A stretch of DNA of 64,000 bases from Oscillatoriophycideae cyanobacterium NC_groundwater_1537_Pr4_S-0.65um_50_18 (GCA_016208305.1 JACQYI010000006.1:186001-250000); one strand, 5' to 3'; positions 9,416 to 18,971 are shown, counted from the stretch's first letter. A program made the numbers and translations. The notes: generated from the sequence alone by a model not told the origin.

Positions 9416-11266
9416 CTAACGCTTAAATCTAGGATCTTGCCAAGCATTCCCTAGCCCTTTCAAAATACCTCGCCCAATCAACCCTAGCCCACGTCCGACC
9501 ACTTCTGTAAGGACATAGATCACACCATTGCCTACCAAAGAAACCACCGACCGTAGGCGTGGGGCGATCGCATCTCGCGTTTCTAGAGCTAGTGTTACAG
9601 CAAGCTGAATGCCCGAAAGTTCCTCTAGCTCTGGGTTGCGGGGAGCATAAATCGAGGTTTTCTGGATACCTTTCCAGGACAAAACATAGATGGCATATTG
9701 GCTCTCAAAGATATTTTGGGGTTCTCGAAAATATTTCTCCAGCCGATATTTCCAAGACAAATCGTTGCGAAATCGCTCAATTTCTCGGTTAGAAAGCAGT
9801 TTGCGGCTGTAGAGGGCTTGCTTGATGCCCTCTACACTGGCGAATCGATTAAGCAGGGGTTGCAGGACGGCATTGGCTAGCTGAATGATAAGATTCTCGG
9901 TCAAAATACCTGCACGACCCAAAGCTTCTGGGTTGCCGGGGGCGTAGGGCACGCTGTCTACGGCAAGCGGCATTTGAAAGAGCAAATGCTTCAACAATTC
10001 CACCACCCCTGGAATTTTGTTAAGAATCTCTAACTGAACGATCGCTGCATCTTCAAGCAAGGTTGCCACGACTTCTACAGACGCTTGATCAACGGTAAGG
10101 GTGTAGTATTTGCCAAAAAACTCTGTGGTTACAGCCTGCCAGAGATCAAGCAGAATGGTCGATCGCTTTGACTCAAGCTGCTCTGGCTGTACTGCTGAAT
10201 GGTGCAACTCGCCAAGGGAATTTTCTAACTGGCGCAAGACCAAATAAAGCAGCTCTCGCTTTTTCTCCTCTCTTAAAATGTCAATCTCCATCGGCGTTTC
10301 AGTACCGTTGTCTAGACTCGATTGCAGCTTCTCTAGGACGGTGTCGAACAGGACAGATTGCAGTCTGCGCGAGCGCACAAGGGCATTTTCTGAAGAGGAG
10401 GCTGTCTCTAAAGCGCTAGGCGATCGATCCAGTGAAAGGTCTGAACCGGAAGCTAGAGAAGCGTCCAGCCGATTGTCCGTCTGGCGCTCTGTGGGTGCAG
10501 TTGTTCTATCTGAGATGATTCTGCCTGCTCCAGGCGTATTTTCAGTCGGCAGGCTTGGCGTTGCCCACATCCAACCCATGAGCTTGCGAGCAACCCGCAG
10601 TTCTCGTTGTCTTCCGGCCAGAATAGCGCGATCGACCAGAGAGAGTTCTGGTCGGCGGAGTTGGGCGTTGACTGTGGCTAAGGTGGCATCAATTTGCTGA
10701 AGGCTCGACTGGCGAAGACTGCGGCGGAAATACGCTAGGGGCGCAGGCGATAGAGAGGGGGAGGAGGGGAGAGCCGGAGGGGTGGGAGTAAGAGCCGGAG
10801 GGGTGGCGGAGGTTAAATTCCAAAAAAACGATCGCCCACTTGCAACGCGGCGCAGGATATTTGCCAGATTCTCTGGTTCTATATTTTTGGGACAATAGCC
10901 CGCTGCTCCGGCTTGCTGAGCGGCTGCCCCCAGTAAGGGTTCTGCTGTAGCACTCAGGATTAAAACCTGTAGCGTGGGATAATCTGCCTTTAACCGTTGA
11001 CAGAGGGTGAGTCCCTGGATGCGATCAGGATGCGATCGCCCCAATTCGATATCTAGGATCGCTAAAGAAATCTCTAAATTTTCTACCCGCTCTAAATTTT
11101 CTGCTAGCCAGTGCAGCGCTGCTTCGCCTGTTTCGACCGCCGCTACCATGCTGAGATCGGCGTATCGTTCAAGCCAGACCTGTAGCCCCAGACGAAAAAC
11201 TGGATCTTCGTCAATGATCATCAGTCCATAGGGACGGCTGGCAGCAGGTTGGGCTTCAACACTCAT
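9416..11266 (-). CDS. Response regulator receiver with C-terminal DUF3685
   Basis: 616 residues. Residues about 12-145 are a receiver domain: acidic pocket IIDEDP (Asp19 to Asp21), phosphoacceptor Asp72 in LAILDIELG and the Lys in GYCPKNIEPENL. A low-complexity Pro/Thr/Ser linker (PALTPTPPALPSSPSLSP) leads to a long helical C-terminal region of the cyanobacterial DUF3685 type, with IPGVVELLKHLLFQMPL and a hydrophobic tail near LRSVVSLVGNGVIYVLTEVVGRGLG. There is no DNA-binding output domain, so the response is probably through protein or membrane interaction. No kinase gene is adjacent. The start is ATG. Confidence 0.9.
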   Translation of the reverse strand: MSVEAQPAASRPYGLMIIDEDPVFRLGLQVWLERYADLSMVAAVETGEAALHWLAENLERVENLEISLAILDIELGRSHPDRIQGLTLCQRLKADYPTLQVLILSATAEPLLGAAAQQAGAAGYCPKNIEPENLANILRRVASGRSFFWNLTSATPPALTPTPPALPSSPSLSPAPLAYFRRSLRQSSLQQIDATLATVNAQLRRPELSLVDRAILAGRQRELRVARKLMGWMWATPSLPTENTPGAGRIISDRTTAPTERQTDNRLDASLASGSDLSLDRSPSALETASSSENALVRSRRLQSVLFDTVLEKLQSSLDNGTETPMEIDILREEKKRELLYLVLRQLENSLGELHHSAVQPEQLESKRSTILLDLWQAVTTEFFGKYYTLTVDQASVEVVATLLEDAAIVQLEILNKIPGVVELLKHLLFQMPLAVDSVPYAPGNPEALGRAGILTENLIIQLANAVLQPLLNRFASVEGIKQALYSRKLLSNREIERFRNDLSWKYRLEKYFREPQNIFESQYAIYVLSWKGIQKTSIYAPRNPELEELSGIQLAVTLALETRDAIAPRLRSVVSLVGNGVIYVLTEVVGRGLGLIGRGILKGLGNAWQDPRFKR

Positions 11267-11290
11267 GGGGGTAAGGCATTACAACAGCAT

Positions 11291-11314
11291 GGGTTTTATT
11301 TAATCCATGATCCT
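11291..11314. repeat. Possible solo end of the dispersed palindromic element
   Basis: The stretch TTATTTAATCCATGATCCTTA closely matches the right terminus of the element at 59082-59240 (TTATTTAATCCACGATCCTAA). No matching left end is found nearby, so this may be a relic or chance. Confidence 0.3.
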
Positions 11315-11339
11315 TAATAATGGCAAATTGAATAAACCC

Positions 11340-11384
11340 AAAGATTTTTTCAAAGAAGTCGGCTACTTTTTCAAAAAAATCTTT
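11340..11384 (-). terminator. Terminator after the helical-repeat gene
   Basis: Arms AAAGATTTTTT (11340-11350) and AAAAAATCTTT (11374-11384) with an inner GAAGT/ACTTT pairing. It lies downstream of the 11463 stop on the minus strand and would separate this gene from the response regulator. Confidence 0.6.
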
Positions 11385-11462
11385 CAGGTTATTTATCCAC
11401 GATCGTGAGCAGAGATCGCATGGCTTTCAGAGCTAACCAACGGGTATTCGACACAAAACTAT

Positions 11463-13700
11463 CTACTGGGAATCTTGATAGTATCGCTGATCATAATAGC
11501 CGTCATAGGTCGCTCGCGGTCTCAGAGGTTGCAGTTCTTCAGTCGGCGCTTCCAGAGACTGAGGTTCTACGATGATAGGGGGGCGATCGCCCTCTTCTGC
11601 GGAATCTGAGGGATAGTCTGACGCGGGAGGCAGGGTGCTGGGATCGACCAATTCAATGCTGGGCAAAGGCTCAGGCTCTACAGGCGAGTTAGGCGTAGGA
11701 GATTCATCAAGGGGCGAAGGGGTTGAGTCAGATTCAGCAGATTGGGGTTCAGAAGATTCTGCTTCAGGTGAAGGGCGATCGTAGTCGCGAGGGTTGAGAA
11801 TGCTGTCTCGTTCGGCACGCCACCGGGCGATCGCCCCTTGTGCCTGACCAAAGAGCACCCGTCCAGGCGAAATTTGAGCCGCTGTACTGATGGCTAGCGA
11901 CAGGTCGCCCCTGCTGGCTAAAGCACTGGCGCGGTCTAGAATGGGCTGGTCAACAGCGATTTGAGCATTGACGATGATTTGGTATTGCCAATCGCCAATC
12001 TTAGTTTGAGCCTGGGCATAGAGCGCTCGACCCGTCTGAATTTTCTTGGCGCGCTCAATCGCTTCAGCCAAACTTCCTTGCTCTGCCAGAGCGATCGCCT
12101 GATTGAGAATCGGCTGATCTTCTAAAGTCTCGATCTGGGCTTGCCAAGAGGCGATCAGGTCTTGCGAATGCTTGCTGAGGGTGCGATTAGCGGCAATTTT
12201 TTTGGCTTCAGCGATCGCTGCCTTTAGATCTGGAATTTGCCCCGATTGCGCTAGGGCGGTAGCACGGGCTAGGTAAGGCTGATCTTCAATCCGTTGTACC
12301 TCGCCTGTCCAGAAGAAGATCAGCGTTTGCGCCTGTTTACGACGGGGACGATCAAGGCCAATTTTCTGGGCTTGGCCGATGGCAAACCGCAGGCTGTCGC
12401 GCTGCCCCAAGCTGGCTATCGCCGAGGCATATTGCAGCTGAATCATGTCCTGAAGCTGCGCTTGCCAGTTACTTTGATGAATTTTCGCCTGCTGATAAAA
12501 GGGGCTATCGGGTTTGACTTGCTGAATGGCGGCGATCGCTTCTCGCATATCCCAAATCTGCTGCATAGAGGGCAGCCAGCGAGAGCTAATTCGGCCTGCT
12601 AGACGATAGGCTCCGCCAAACTGCATCAGATCAGCCATCTCAGGAGCCAGTTCTGGCAAAACAGTAGCGCTTTCAGGCAGCCGCAGCAGGGTCGCGGCAG
12701 AAGTGGTATCGCCCTGTTTCCATTTGGCAATGCCCATGATCAGAAGCTTTTGGCTCCACTGCTTCACCTGGATATGGTTTTCGGCCTGGGCGTAAGTATC
12801 AGGAGGCACCTGCTGCGCCAGAGCGATCGCCTGACTGAGTTGATGGGGTGCGCCCCCAGCAGCTACTTTCTTGGCCTGATTGAGAATTTGCCACGCCTGC
12901 CTTTCGGCTCCAAGCTGCTGGGCGAGTGCCACCGATCGATTGAGTCGCCAATAGTCATAGTTAGACTCGTTCAATATGGCAATTTGCGTGTAGGCTTCAT
13001 CCCATTTCTGCTGTTTCATCGCAGTCTGAGCTTTGGCGGCGATTGCCTCCCCGGCTGCCCACTGCTTTTTCCAGCGCGTTACGGCTTCCTGAACATCGGC
13101 GTAAATTTCGGTGTTTTTGGGAATATGGCTGATGATGGCCATTGCCCCTGGCATGTCGCTCTGATCAACCTTATTGCGGGCAATCATAAACAGATGCTTT
13201 GACCATTCTTCTCGCAGGTTTTGAGCCTCTCCCTGCAAGGGGTGGTCTTCGTCCCAGGTCTTGACCAGATCGAGTCCGGCAATGAGCTGAGGCAGTTCGC
13301 CCGATCGCGCTGCTTCGCGGGCACAGTAGAGGCGCTCGCCATCCAAAGTCAGCTTGGTAGGATTTTGGCAGTCTATTGGGGGAGGCAGCGTGACCAACCA
13401 CAGCAGTGCCGCAGTGCCCATGCCGCCAAAGACGCCTAGCATCGCCAGCCAAGCTAACGACCAATTCCAAGCCTTGGGCTTGCCAGAAGGAGGTTTGCCC
13501 GAAGAAGACGGTTCAGCAGGAGGCTTATCAGCGGCAATGCTGCCTGGAATTTCTTCTACCAGCCGAGCCGATGGCTCCACCAGTCGCCCTAGGTGCCAAC
13601 TCTTGCGAGACAACAGTCGATGCAGGGAAATCCCTGAAGCCGAGTTCTCGGAGGTCTGATTCTGTTCTAAAGGACTCGGTTCAAACTTTTGTTCAGCCAT
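11463..13700 (-). CDS. Single-span membrane protein with helical repeats (paralogue A)
   Basis: About 745 residues from the ATG at 13700 (the longer frame begins with TTG). Layout: a polar N-terminus, one membrane span near 81-104 (LAWLAMLGVFGGMGTAALLW), a Pro/Cys segment (PPPID then Cys), then about eight degenerate 60-70 residue helical units with the pattern LAQ-G-AI-A-I-R-LY-AQ-I-W. The last 120 residues are Pro/Ser/Glu-rich. The repeats resemble TPR-like solenoids but lack the TPR consensus. Homologues are often labelled chromosome segregation ATPases; no nucleotide-binding motif is visible here, so I reject that name. The repeats likely face the periplasm or lumen. It is a tandem paralogue of the gene at 14146. 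Confidence 0.85.
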   Translation of the reverse strand: MAEQKFEPSPLEQNQTSENSASGISLHRLLSRKSWHLGRLVEPSARLVEEIPGSIAADKPPAEPSSSGKPPSGKPKAWNWSLAWLAMLGVFGGMGTAALLWLVTLPPPIDCQNPTKLTLDGERLYCAREAARSGELPQLIAGLDLVKTWDEDHPLQGEAQNLREEWSKHLFMIARNKVDQSDMPGAMAIISHIPKNTEIYADVQEAVTRWKKQWAAGEAIAAKAQTAMKQQKWDEAYTQIAILNESNYDYWRLNRSVALAQQLGAERQAWQILNQAKKVAAGGAPHQLSQAIALAQQVPPDTYAQAENHIQVKQWSQKLLIMGIAKWKQGDTTSAATLLRLPESATVLPELAPEMADLMQFGGAYRLAGRISSRWLPSMQQIWDMREAIAAIQQVKPDSPFYQQAKIHQSNWQAQLQDMIQLQYASAIASLGQRDSLRFAIGQAQKIGLDRPRRKQAQTLIFFWTGEVQRIEDQPYLARATALAQSGQIPDLKAAIAEAKKIAANRTLSKHSQDLIASWQAQIETLEDQPILNQAIALAEQGSLAEAIERAKKIQTGRALYAQAQTKIGDWQYQIIVNAQIAVDQPILDRASALASRGDLSLAISTAAQISPGRVLFGQAQGAIARWRAERDSILNPRDYDRPSPEAESSEPQSAESDSTPSPLDESPTPNSPVEPEPLPSIELVDPSTLPPASDYPSDSAEEGDRPPIIVEPQSLEAPTEELQPLRPRATYDGYYDQRYYQDSQ

Positions 13701-14145
13701 GAAAGCCCATCCAATCCCACACCACTCCAAAAGATGGCTGTTGCCCTGTCAGCCTAGCTAACAGTAGCGCAGCAAAGTCAAGTTTTGCCGTTATTGTCTC
13801 GGTACGGCTGTTCATTGCCTGAGAGGGGTTACACCTGTCCCAAAAAACAAACAGCCTAGAAAATAAATAAACAGCCTAGCTACGGCAAGAGCAGAATTGC
13901 GAAATTGTTGACTTTTCTCAATTTTGGTAGCTACAACCTTAAGGTTTTTACTTTCCACAGACTATTTACACAAGTTAATTAGACTCATTAATTGCATAGG
14001 AATATATGGAACTTGTAGCGCAATTCAGCTTGATTAAGAATTTCTAGCCCCAAAATTGCCGTATCTAACGCAGCAGGTTGCTCAACCCTTTACAGGCTAG
14101 ATTCCTAGGCTGGCGATCGCCCTAGTCTCTAACTGCACCAATCCG
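13701..14145. other. Spacer between the tandem paralogues
   Basis: 445 bases with promoter-like AT-rich sequence. It contains a short direct repeat of AAACAGCCTAG (about 13847-13879, two copies). No small gene or clear hairpin is seen, so each paralogue may have its own promoter. Confidence 0.4.
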
Positions 14146-16443
14146 CTACTCTACAAATTCATCTCCCACTTCGGTCAATTCATCTTCTGCCTCTGACGAT
14201 TCTAGTGATTCTGCTCTCCAGACTTCGGCACGTTCTGCGGCCCAACTTCTGATTGAGAACTGTGCCTGATCGTAAAGAGCGCGATTAGGCGCAATTGCAG
14301 ATGCCGCTTCGATTGCCAGGGTGAGCCGTCCTCTAGCGGCTAGTGCGTTGGCTTGGTCTAAAATCGGCTGGTCTTCAGCCGTCTGAACTTTACGAATTTG
14401 AGCTTGCCAGGAGCCAATTGCATTTTGAGCGGCTGCATAGAGGGCGCGATCGGTATGAATTTTGCCAGCCGCTTCGATCGCTTCAGGATATTTTCCCTGC
14501 TGAGCTAGATGCTTAGCTTGATCAAAAAACGGCTGATCTTCAATCACTTCAATTCGATCTGCCCAGGCCGCGATTTGCGGTTGAGCCTCTTTCCAGAGCG
14601 CTCGGTTTTGGGGAATTTCTTGAGCTTGAGCGATCGCCCGCTTCAAGCCTGCCACCGTTTCCGATTTCGCCATCTCCTGTGCCCAGATAAGATACTGTCG
14701 GTCTTCAAGCTTCTGAAGTTCCTGATTCCAGCGAGCAATCAGCGATTGAGCTGAGAGCCGCCCTGGGCGATCGGGCGTCACGGTTTTGGCTTGGTCAATG
14801 GCTGTTCGCAGCGAGGCCGAGTCTCCCAGGTTGGCTAGGACGTTTGCATACTGGAGCTGAATCATATCCTGAAGCCGCGCTTGCCAAATTTGCGATCGCC
14901 CCTGCGCTAAGGCATAAACTGGGCTATCAGGCGAAATTTTCCCTACGGCTGAGGTGGCTTCTAGCAAATTCCAGAGCTGCTCGGCTAGCCCCTGCTGCTG
15001 AATATTGTCGGTTCGCTGCTGGGCATGGCTGAACTGAATGAGATCTTTTCCAGCGATCGGCAAGCTGGGATCAAACGGAATCTTTTGCGCTGTAGCAAGC
15101 GCTAGATCGATATTACCCTGCTGCCATTGCTGCATCGCCCAATCGAGCAACGCCTGACTCCAGTCTGTTAGAGCTGCCTTGGCTTCTGGAAAGGCCAGCG
15201 TTCCGGAGGGGACATTTTGCACCAGAGCGATCGCTTCTCCCAGCTTGCCTGGATCAACTTGCTTCAGATCAATCTGGCTAAGCTCTTTACCTGAGTCGAG
15301 ATTTGAATCAGCTTGGGTGAGATTGGCATCGCGATCGGCATTGCGATCGGCATCATAACCAAGGCGGGGCTGCTTACCTCTGATTAGCTTTTGAGCCTGG
15401 GTCAGCGCCTGTCTTGCCTCTTTTTCTCTCAAAATCCGCTTAGATAGGCCGTCTGCTTGCTGAAGCCGCCAATACTCGTGATCCATGTAGCCCATCTCGA
15501 CGACCTGTGCGGCTGCCTCTTTCCAGTTTTGCGTCCGAATGGCAATTTCGGCCTTGGCGTACAGCACATCTCCCTTGTGCCACTGGGCTTTCCAGGCCGC
15601 GATCGCTTTTTGGGCTTTGCCATACACCGGGCTAGACACCGGAACCTGATTAGCCGCAGCGATCGCCCCTGGCAGATCATTTTGATCGATCTTGCTTTGG
15701 GCGCTCAGCAACACTAGCTCAGACCAATCGTTGACGAGTTCCTGTGCCTGCCCATAAAAAGGCTGATCGGGTGACCAATCTTTGAGCAGGGCAATTGCCT
15801 TGAGCAAATCAGGCAGCTTGGCCGATCGTGCAGTCTGCTGGGCGCAATAGAGGCGGGGCATTCCGGAGGTTTCTGCTGAAAGATCACCGCAGTTGGGCAA
15901 GGGGGGCAGTCCTGTCAGCCACAGCAGTGCCGAAGTGCCCATGCCACCAAAGATGCAAAGAACGCTGAGCCACAAAATCAGCCAGTTCCACTGGGTCTTT
16001 TTGAGCTGAAACTGCAAGGGGAAAGCGATTTTTTGAACAGAGGCGATTTGGAACGATCGCCCTTTTACTAAAACGGGTGAGGCAGCATCCGTCTGTGTCT
16101 CTGGCTGGGCTTCTAGCTGGGCATCTGGCTGAGTTTTTGGTGGCTCCTCCAGGTTTGAAGGATGGAGGGCTAAAGGGGCGATCGCCGCCAGAGATTCGGG
16201 CTGGGGAGGTTTAGCGCTAGATGTAGCGTTAAAAGAAGTCTTTAAAGCACTCTGTATCTGCTGTTTGGCATCGGTTTGCGCTTCAGTAGAGGAGCTATGC
16301 TCAGGCAAAACTCGGTTTTGATGCCCTGTGTGAGACAGCCTCAAAGGTTGAATGGGTGAGGAATTTCCTATTCTTTTGAGGGGTTTCAAGTTAATTTTGC
16401 GGGTTTCTTGCGCTATGGCTTGATCAAGCTGCTTTTTTCCCAT
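14146..16443 (-). CDS. Single-span membrane protein with helical repeats (paralogue B)
   Basis: 765 residues, ATG start. It has the same architecture as its downstream neighbour: a long polar N-terminal region (about 150 residues with Gln/Glu/Thr runs such as QPETQTDA), a span near 154-177 (LWLSVLCIFGGMGTSALLWL), a Cys just after the span (Cys185), a second Cys in RLYCAQQTA, then repeated units ending AQ-I-W (for example RALYDQAQFSIRSW). The C-terminus is acidic. The shared span, paired cysteines and repeat pattern show duplication. A disulfide between the two conserved cysteines on the outer face is plausible. Function is unknown; no enzymatic motif is seen. Confidence 0.85.
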   Translation of the reverse strand: MGKKQLDQAIAQETRKINLKPLKRIGNSSPIQPLRLSHTGHQNRVLPEHSSSTEAQTDAKQQIQSALKTSFNATSSAKPPQPESLAAIAPLALHPSNLEEPPKTQPDAQLEAQPETQTDAASPVLVKGRSFQIASVQKIAFPLQFQLKKTQWNWLILWLSVLCIFGGMGTSALLWLTGLPPLPNCGDLSAETSGMPRLYCAQQTARSAKLPDLLKAIALLKDWSPDQPFYGQAQELVNDWSELVLLSAQSKIDQNDLPGAIAAANQVPVSSPVYGKAQKAIAAWKAQWHKGDVLYAKAEIAIRTQNWKEAAAQVVEMGYMDHEYWRLQQADGLSKRILREKEARQALTQAQKLIRGKQPRLGYDADRNADRDANLTQADSNLDSGKELSQIDLKQVDPGKLGEAIALVQNVPSGTLAFPEAKAALTDWSQALLDWAMQQWQQGNIDLALATAQKIPFDPSLPIAGKDLIQFSHAQQRTDNIQQQGLAEQLWNLLEATSAVGKISPDSPVYALAQGRSQIWQARLQDMIQLQYANVLANLGDSASLRTAIDQAKTVTPDRPGRLSAQSLIARWNQELQKLEDRQYLIWAQEMAKSETVAGLKRAIAQAQEIPQNRALWKEAQPQIAAWADRIEVIEDQPFFDQAKHLAQQGKYPEAIEAAGKIHTDRALYAAAQNAIGSWQAQIRKVQTAEDQPILDQANALAARGRLTLAIEAASAIAPNRALYDQAQFSIRSWAAERAEVWRAESLESSEAEDELTEVGDEFVE

Positions 16444-16597
16444 AGTTTCTGCCTAAACTAACTTGTGATATTGCGATTCGCGTAGGGTATGCCTGCGAAG
16501 CTAGTCCAGCTTACTCACAAATTTAGGATTTGAATCAAAAATCTGAATGAATTCTATGGGTGGTGTATCCGGGAAAGTCAGCTTTAAATAAAACCGC

Positions 16598-16629
16598 AAA
16601 AAAGTAGGGACGCTTGATGGAGCATCCCT
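16598..16629 (-). terminator. Intrinsic terminator of the Fur-family gene
   Basis: Read on the minus strand, the stem AGGGATGC / GCGTCCCT (16629-16622 and 16613-16606, one G-U pair) is followed by six Ts (16603-16598). It lies about 160 bases past the Fur-family stop. Confidence 0.7.
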
Positions 16630-16790
16630 GTACTTGGGGATCATGAATTGGGGATCATAAGCTTAATCACACTCAAGCCTGCTTAAAGCAGGAGGAGACT
16701 GCCCAAGAAGTTCTTGGGGTTGACTTGCGCTCCTTAATCCTTGAGATGCAAAAAGATGCAAATCGGGTGAGGGATATGAGGCGGCTAGAC

Positions 16791-17252
16791 CTAACTTTGG
16801 GCATCAGCCACCGATTGTGGAGCGCGATGGCCGTAAAAATCAATTGTGTAATTGGTGATGCGCACGCCCGTTTGTTCTTCAACCTGACGCAGCAACTCAG
16901 CGGGTAGCTCAATATGCACATCCATAATCTTTTGAGTGTCTAGGCAGTTGACATGGCTATGGGGATCGCTAATGTTGCCGTATAGCCGACCGTCCGATCG
17001 CTCCACACATTCAATTACACCCTGTGCCGACAGTGCCTCCAGGTTTTGGTAAACGGAGGTATGCCCAATATCTTTGCCGCGCTGATTGAGGCGATCGTAT
17101 ATTTCGCGCGCTGATAGATGCTCTTTTTCTTGCCAGAGCAGTTCCAAAATAAATCGGCGTTGCTTGCTCAAACGCATTCCTAACGTCTGGCAATAATCCA
17201 AAGCATCTTCTAAAGAGCGAATCGGTTTTCTTCCTTCTGCTTCAACCTGCAT
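16791..17252 (-). CDS. Fur-family regulator, PerR/FurC type
   Basis: 154 residues from the ATG at 17252 (MQVEAEGRKPIRSLEDAL); the longer frame opens with TTG, and ATG 17261 is a possible alternative. The N-terminal winged helix is clear (LSKQRRFILELLWQ, HLSAREIYDRL, GHTSVYQNLEAL). The metal-sensing region DPHSHVNCLDTQKIMDVH keeps the His residues but has only one Cys, so the structural CxxC zinc sites of classical Fur are absent. This matches the cyanobacterial FurC/PerR group that senses peroxide, as I recall it for Anabaena. A terminator follows. The target genes cannot be inferred from position. Confidence 0.9.
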   Translation of the reverse strand: MQVEAEGRKPIRSLEDALDYCQTLGMRLSKQRRFILELLWQEKEHLSAREIYDRLNQRGKDIGHTSVYQNLEALSAQGVIECVERSDGRLYGNISDPHSHVNCLDTQKIMDVHIELPAELLRQVEEQTGVRITNYTIDFYGHRAPQSVADAQS

Positions 17253-17758
17253 AGCTACCATCCCTAACCCAATTCCGAAAGAATTTATTGTGCTGACTTC
17301 ACTGCTCAATCTTTATAACTTTCTACCTTAATTCAGCAGAACTTGCGTAAGTTCTCTCAAGGTTATGGATAAGCTGATTGAAGTGCTAAATCAAACTCAC
17401 TACCACTTTAACTTAGAAGAGTCAAGAATGTCTACCTGAGCAAAATCCCCCAAAGCCTCTCAAATAATGGATTAGATTCGACTGGCTTGGGCAGAATCGC
17501 TTTGGGTTTAAGGCTGCTTTTTGAAAAAATTGATGATTTGTCACAAAACCCTAGAGAATTCTCTTTTTCTAAACGTTCTACAGCTACAGCCCTAGACTTT
17601 ACTGATTTTCTTAGGGTTAGAGCGCCAAAGCGATCGCTCCTAGCCTCAAATCTACGCATTCAGACCCTTCTCTCAAATTCAAAAACTGAGTAAACAGAAG
17701 CAATACAGCGCAAAAAAGAGATTGAGACTCACAAAAGCCAATTTTAGAGATTTTGACT

Positions 17759-17777
17759 CTGCAAAACGGTTTTGCAG
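17759..17777. promoter_or_regulatory. Near-perfect 19-base palindrome, possible operator
   Basis: CTGCAAAAC and GTTTTGCAG are exact inverted arms around a single central G. The short spacing is typical of a dimeric regulator site rather than an RNA hairpin. It lies about 330 bases before chlL and about 500 bases before the Fur-family start. Confidence 0.35.
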
Positions 17778-18030
17778 CTTTAATTGCGATTTGAACGTTT
17801 CAACCTAGTTTCACGAGAAAGTAGTCCTTTATTTTTTGTCTTTTGTTCCTTTTAACTAAATAAAGGCACTCCAAAAAAGCTTTTAGACTAAATTTTCACT
17901 CCAGGGCTATTGGCTATGGCTCTGAACCGTTATGATTCATTTTGATAGCTTTAGCTCTGATATACTGCAAGAACTAATCTTTATCCCCCTTCCCCTCTGC
18001 CCAAAATTCGACAATAATGCTTGCATGAAC

Positions 18031-18078
18031 CGTCCGTGAGCCGGACAAGGGCATTGCCCCGATCGCTGAATCCGATCG
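18031..18078 (+). promoter_or_regulatory. Three consecutive hairpins in the chlL leader
   Basis: GTCCG/CGGAC (18032-18046), GGGC/GCCC (18049-18059) and CGATCG/CGATCG (18060-18078) follow one another directly. They end about 30 bases before the chlL GTG. The short stems might control translation or RNA stability; this is inferred from pairing only. Confidence 0.35.
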
Positions 18079-18110
18079 CTTTATAAGACAAACTTACTAG
18101 GAGACATGCT

Positions 18111-18971
18111 GTGAAATTAGCTGTTTACGGAAAAGGCGGGATTGGTAAATCCACAACAAGCTGTAATATTTCGGTCGCTCTGGCTCGACGCGGCAAAAAA
18201 GTTCTGCAAATTGGCTGCGATCCAAAGCACGACAGCACCTTTACCCTGACAGGCTTTTTGATTCCTACCATCATCGACACGCTTCAGGAAAAGGACTATC
18301 ACTACGAAGATGTCTGGCCGGAAGATGTGATTTATAAGGGCTATGGCGGCGTAGATTGCGTTGAGGCAGGTGGGCCTCCGGCGGGCGCAGGCTGCGGTGG
18401 CTATGTGGTTGGCGAAACCGTCAAGCTGCTGAAAGAGCTGAACGCCTTTGATGAATACGACGTGATTTTGTTTGACGTGTTGGGCGACGTGGTTTGCGGC
18501 GGCTTTGCGGCTCCGCTCAACTATGCCGACTACTGCATGATTGTCACGGATAACGGCTTTGACGCTCTGTTTGCTGCCAACCGGATTGCCGCCTCTGTGC
18601 GCGAAAAAGCTCGGACTCACCCGCTGCGTCTGGCAGGTCTGATCGGCAACCGCACCTCTAAGCGTGACCTGATCGACAAATATATTGAGACAGTGCCGAT
18701 GCCCGTGCTGGAAATTTTGCCGCTGATTGAAGACATTCGCGTCTCCCGCGTCAAGGGTAAGACTTTGTTTGAGATGGCAGAATCTGACCCCTCTCTCAAC
18801 TATGTCTGTGACTACTACCTCAACATTGCCGACCAGATTTTGTCTCGTCCTGAAGGGGTTGTGCCCAACGACACGCCCGATCGCGATCTGTTTAGTCTGC
18901 TGTCGGACTTCTATCTCAACCCAGCTGCGCCCCAGGTCAGATCTGAAGAGAACGATTTGATGATGGTGTAG
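18111..18971 (+). CDS. chlL: Light-independent protochlorophyllide reductase, ATPase subunit ChlL
   Basis: 286-residue homodimeric Fe protein that passes electrons, with ATP hydrolysis, to the ChlN-ChlB catalytic unit to reduce protochlorophyllide without light. It is nitrogenase NifH-like. The Walker [10 protein letters not shown] spans residues 7-15, and the 4Fe-4S ligands are Cys95 (AGCGGYVV) and Cys129 ([10 protein letters not shown]). Length and sequence are typical of the family. The GTG start is set by AGGAG eight bases upstream. A DUF5331 gene and chlN follow on the same strand; chlB is not in this window. The upstream leader holds several small hairpins. Confidence 0.98.
   Translation: MKLAVYGKGGIGKSTTSCNISVALARRGKKVLQIGCDPKHDSTFTLTGFLIPTIIDTLQEKDYHYEDVWPEDVIYKGYGGVDCVEAGGPPAGAGCGGYVVGETVKLLKELNAFDEYDVILFDVLGDVVCGGFAAPLNYADYCMIVTDNGFDALFAANRIAASVREKARTHPLRLAGLIGNRTSKRDLIDKYIETVPMPVLEILPLIEDIRVSRVKGKTLFEMAESDPSLNYVCDYYLNIADQILSRPEGVVPNDTPDRDLFSLLSDFYLNPAAPQVRSEENDLMMV

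Larger units (their letters stand above)
17310..18110. other. Long non-coding region between the Fur gene and chlL
   Basis: About 800 bases between divergent genes. It is AT-rich in the first 700 bases and short ORFs there have no ribosome sites or recognisable products. It contains the 19-base palindrome at 17759 and a cluster of three small hairpins just before chlL, both listed separately. A TATACT hexamer near 17959 is a possible -10 box for chlL. Confidence 0.5.

Noticed and set aside
11463-16443. Chromosome segregation ATPase as product name for the tandem paralogues
   Set aside because: No Walker A or B motif and a clear membrane span; the name would come from coiled-coil-like similarity only.
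17432-17693. Short overlapping frames on both strands in the Fur / chlL spacer
   Set aside because: No ribosome site, no recognisable product, and they overlap each other on opposite strands.
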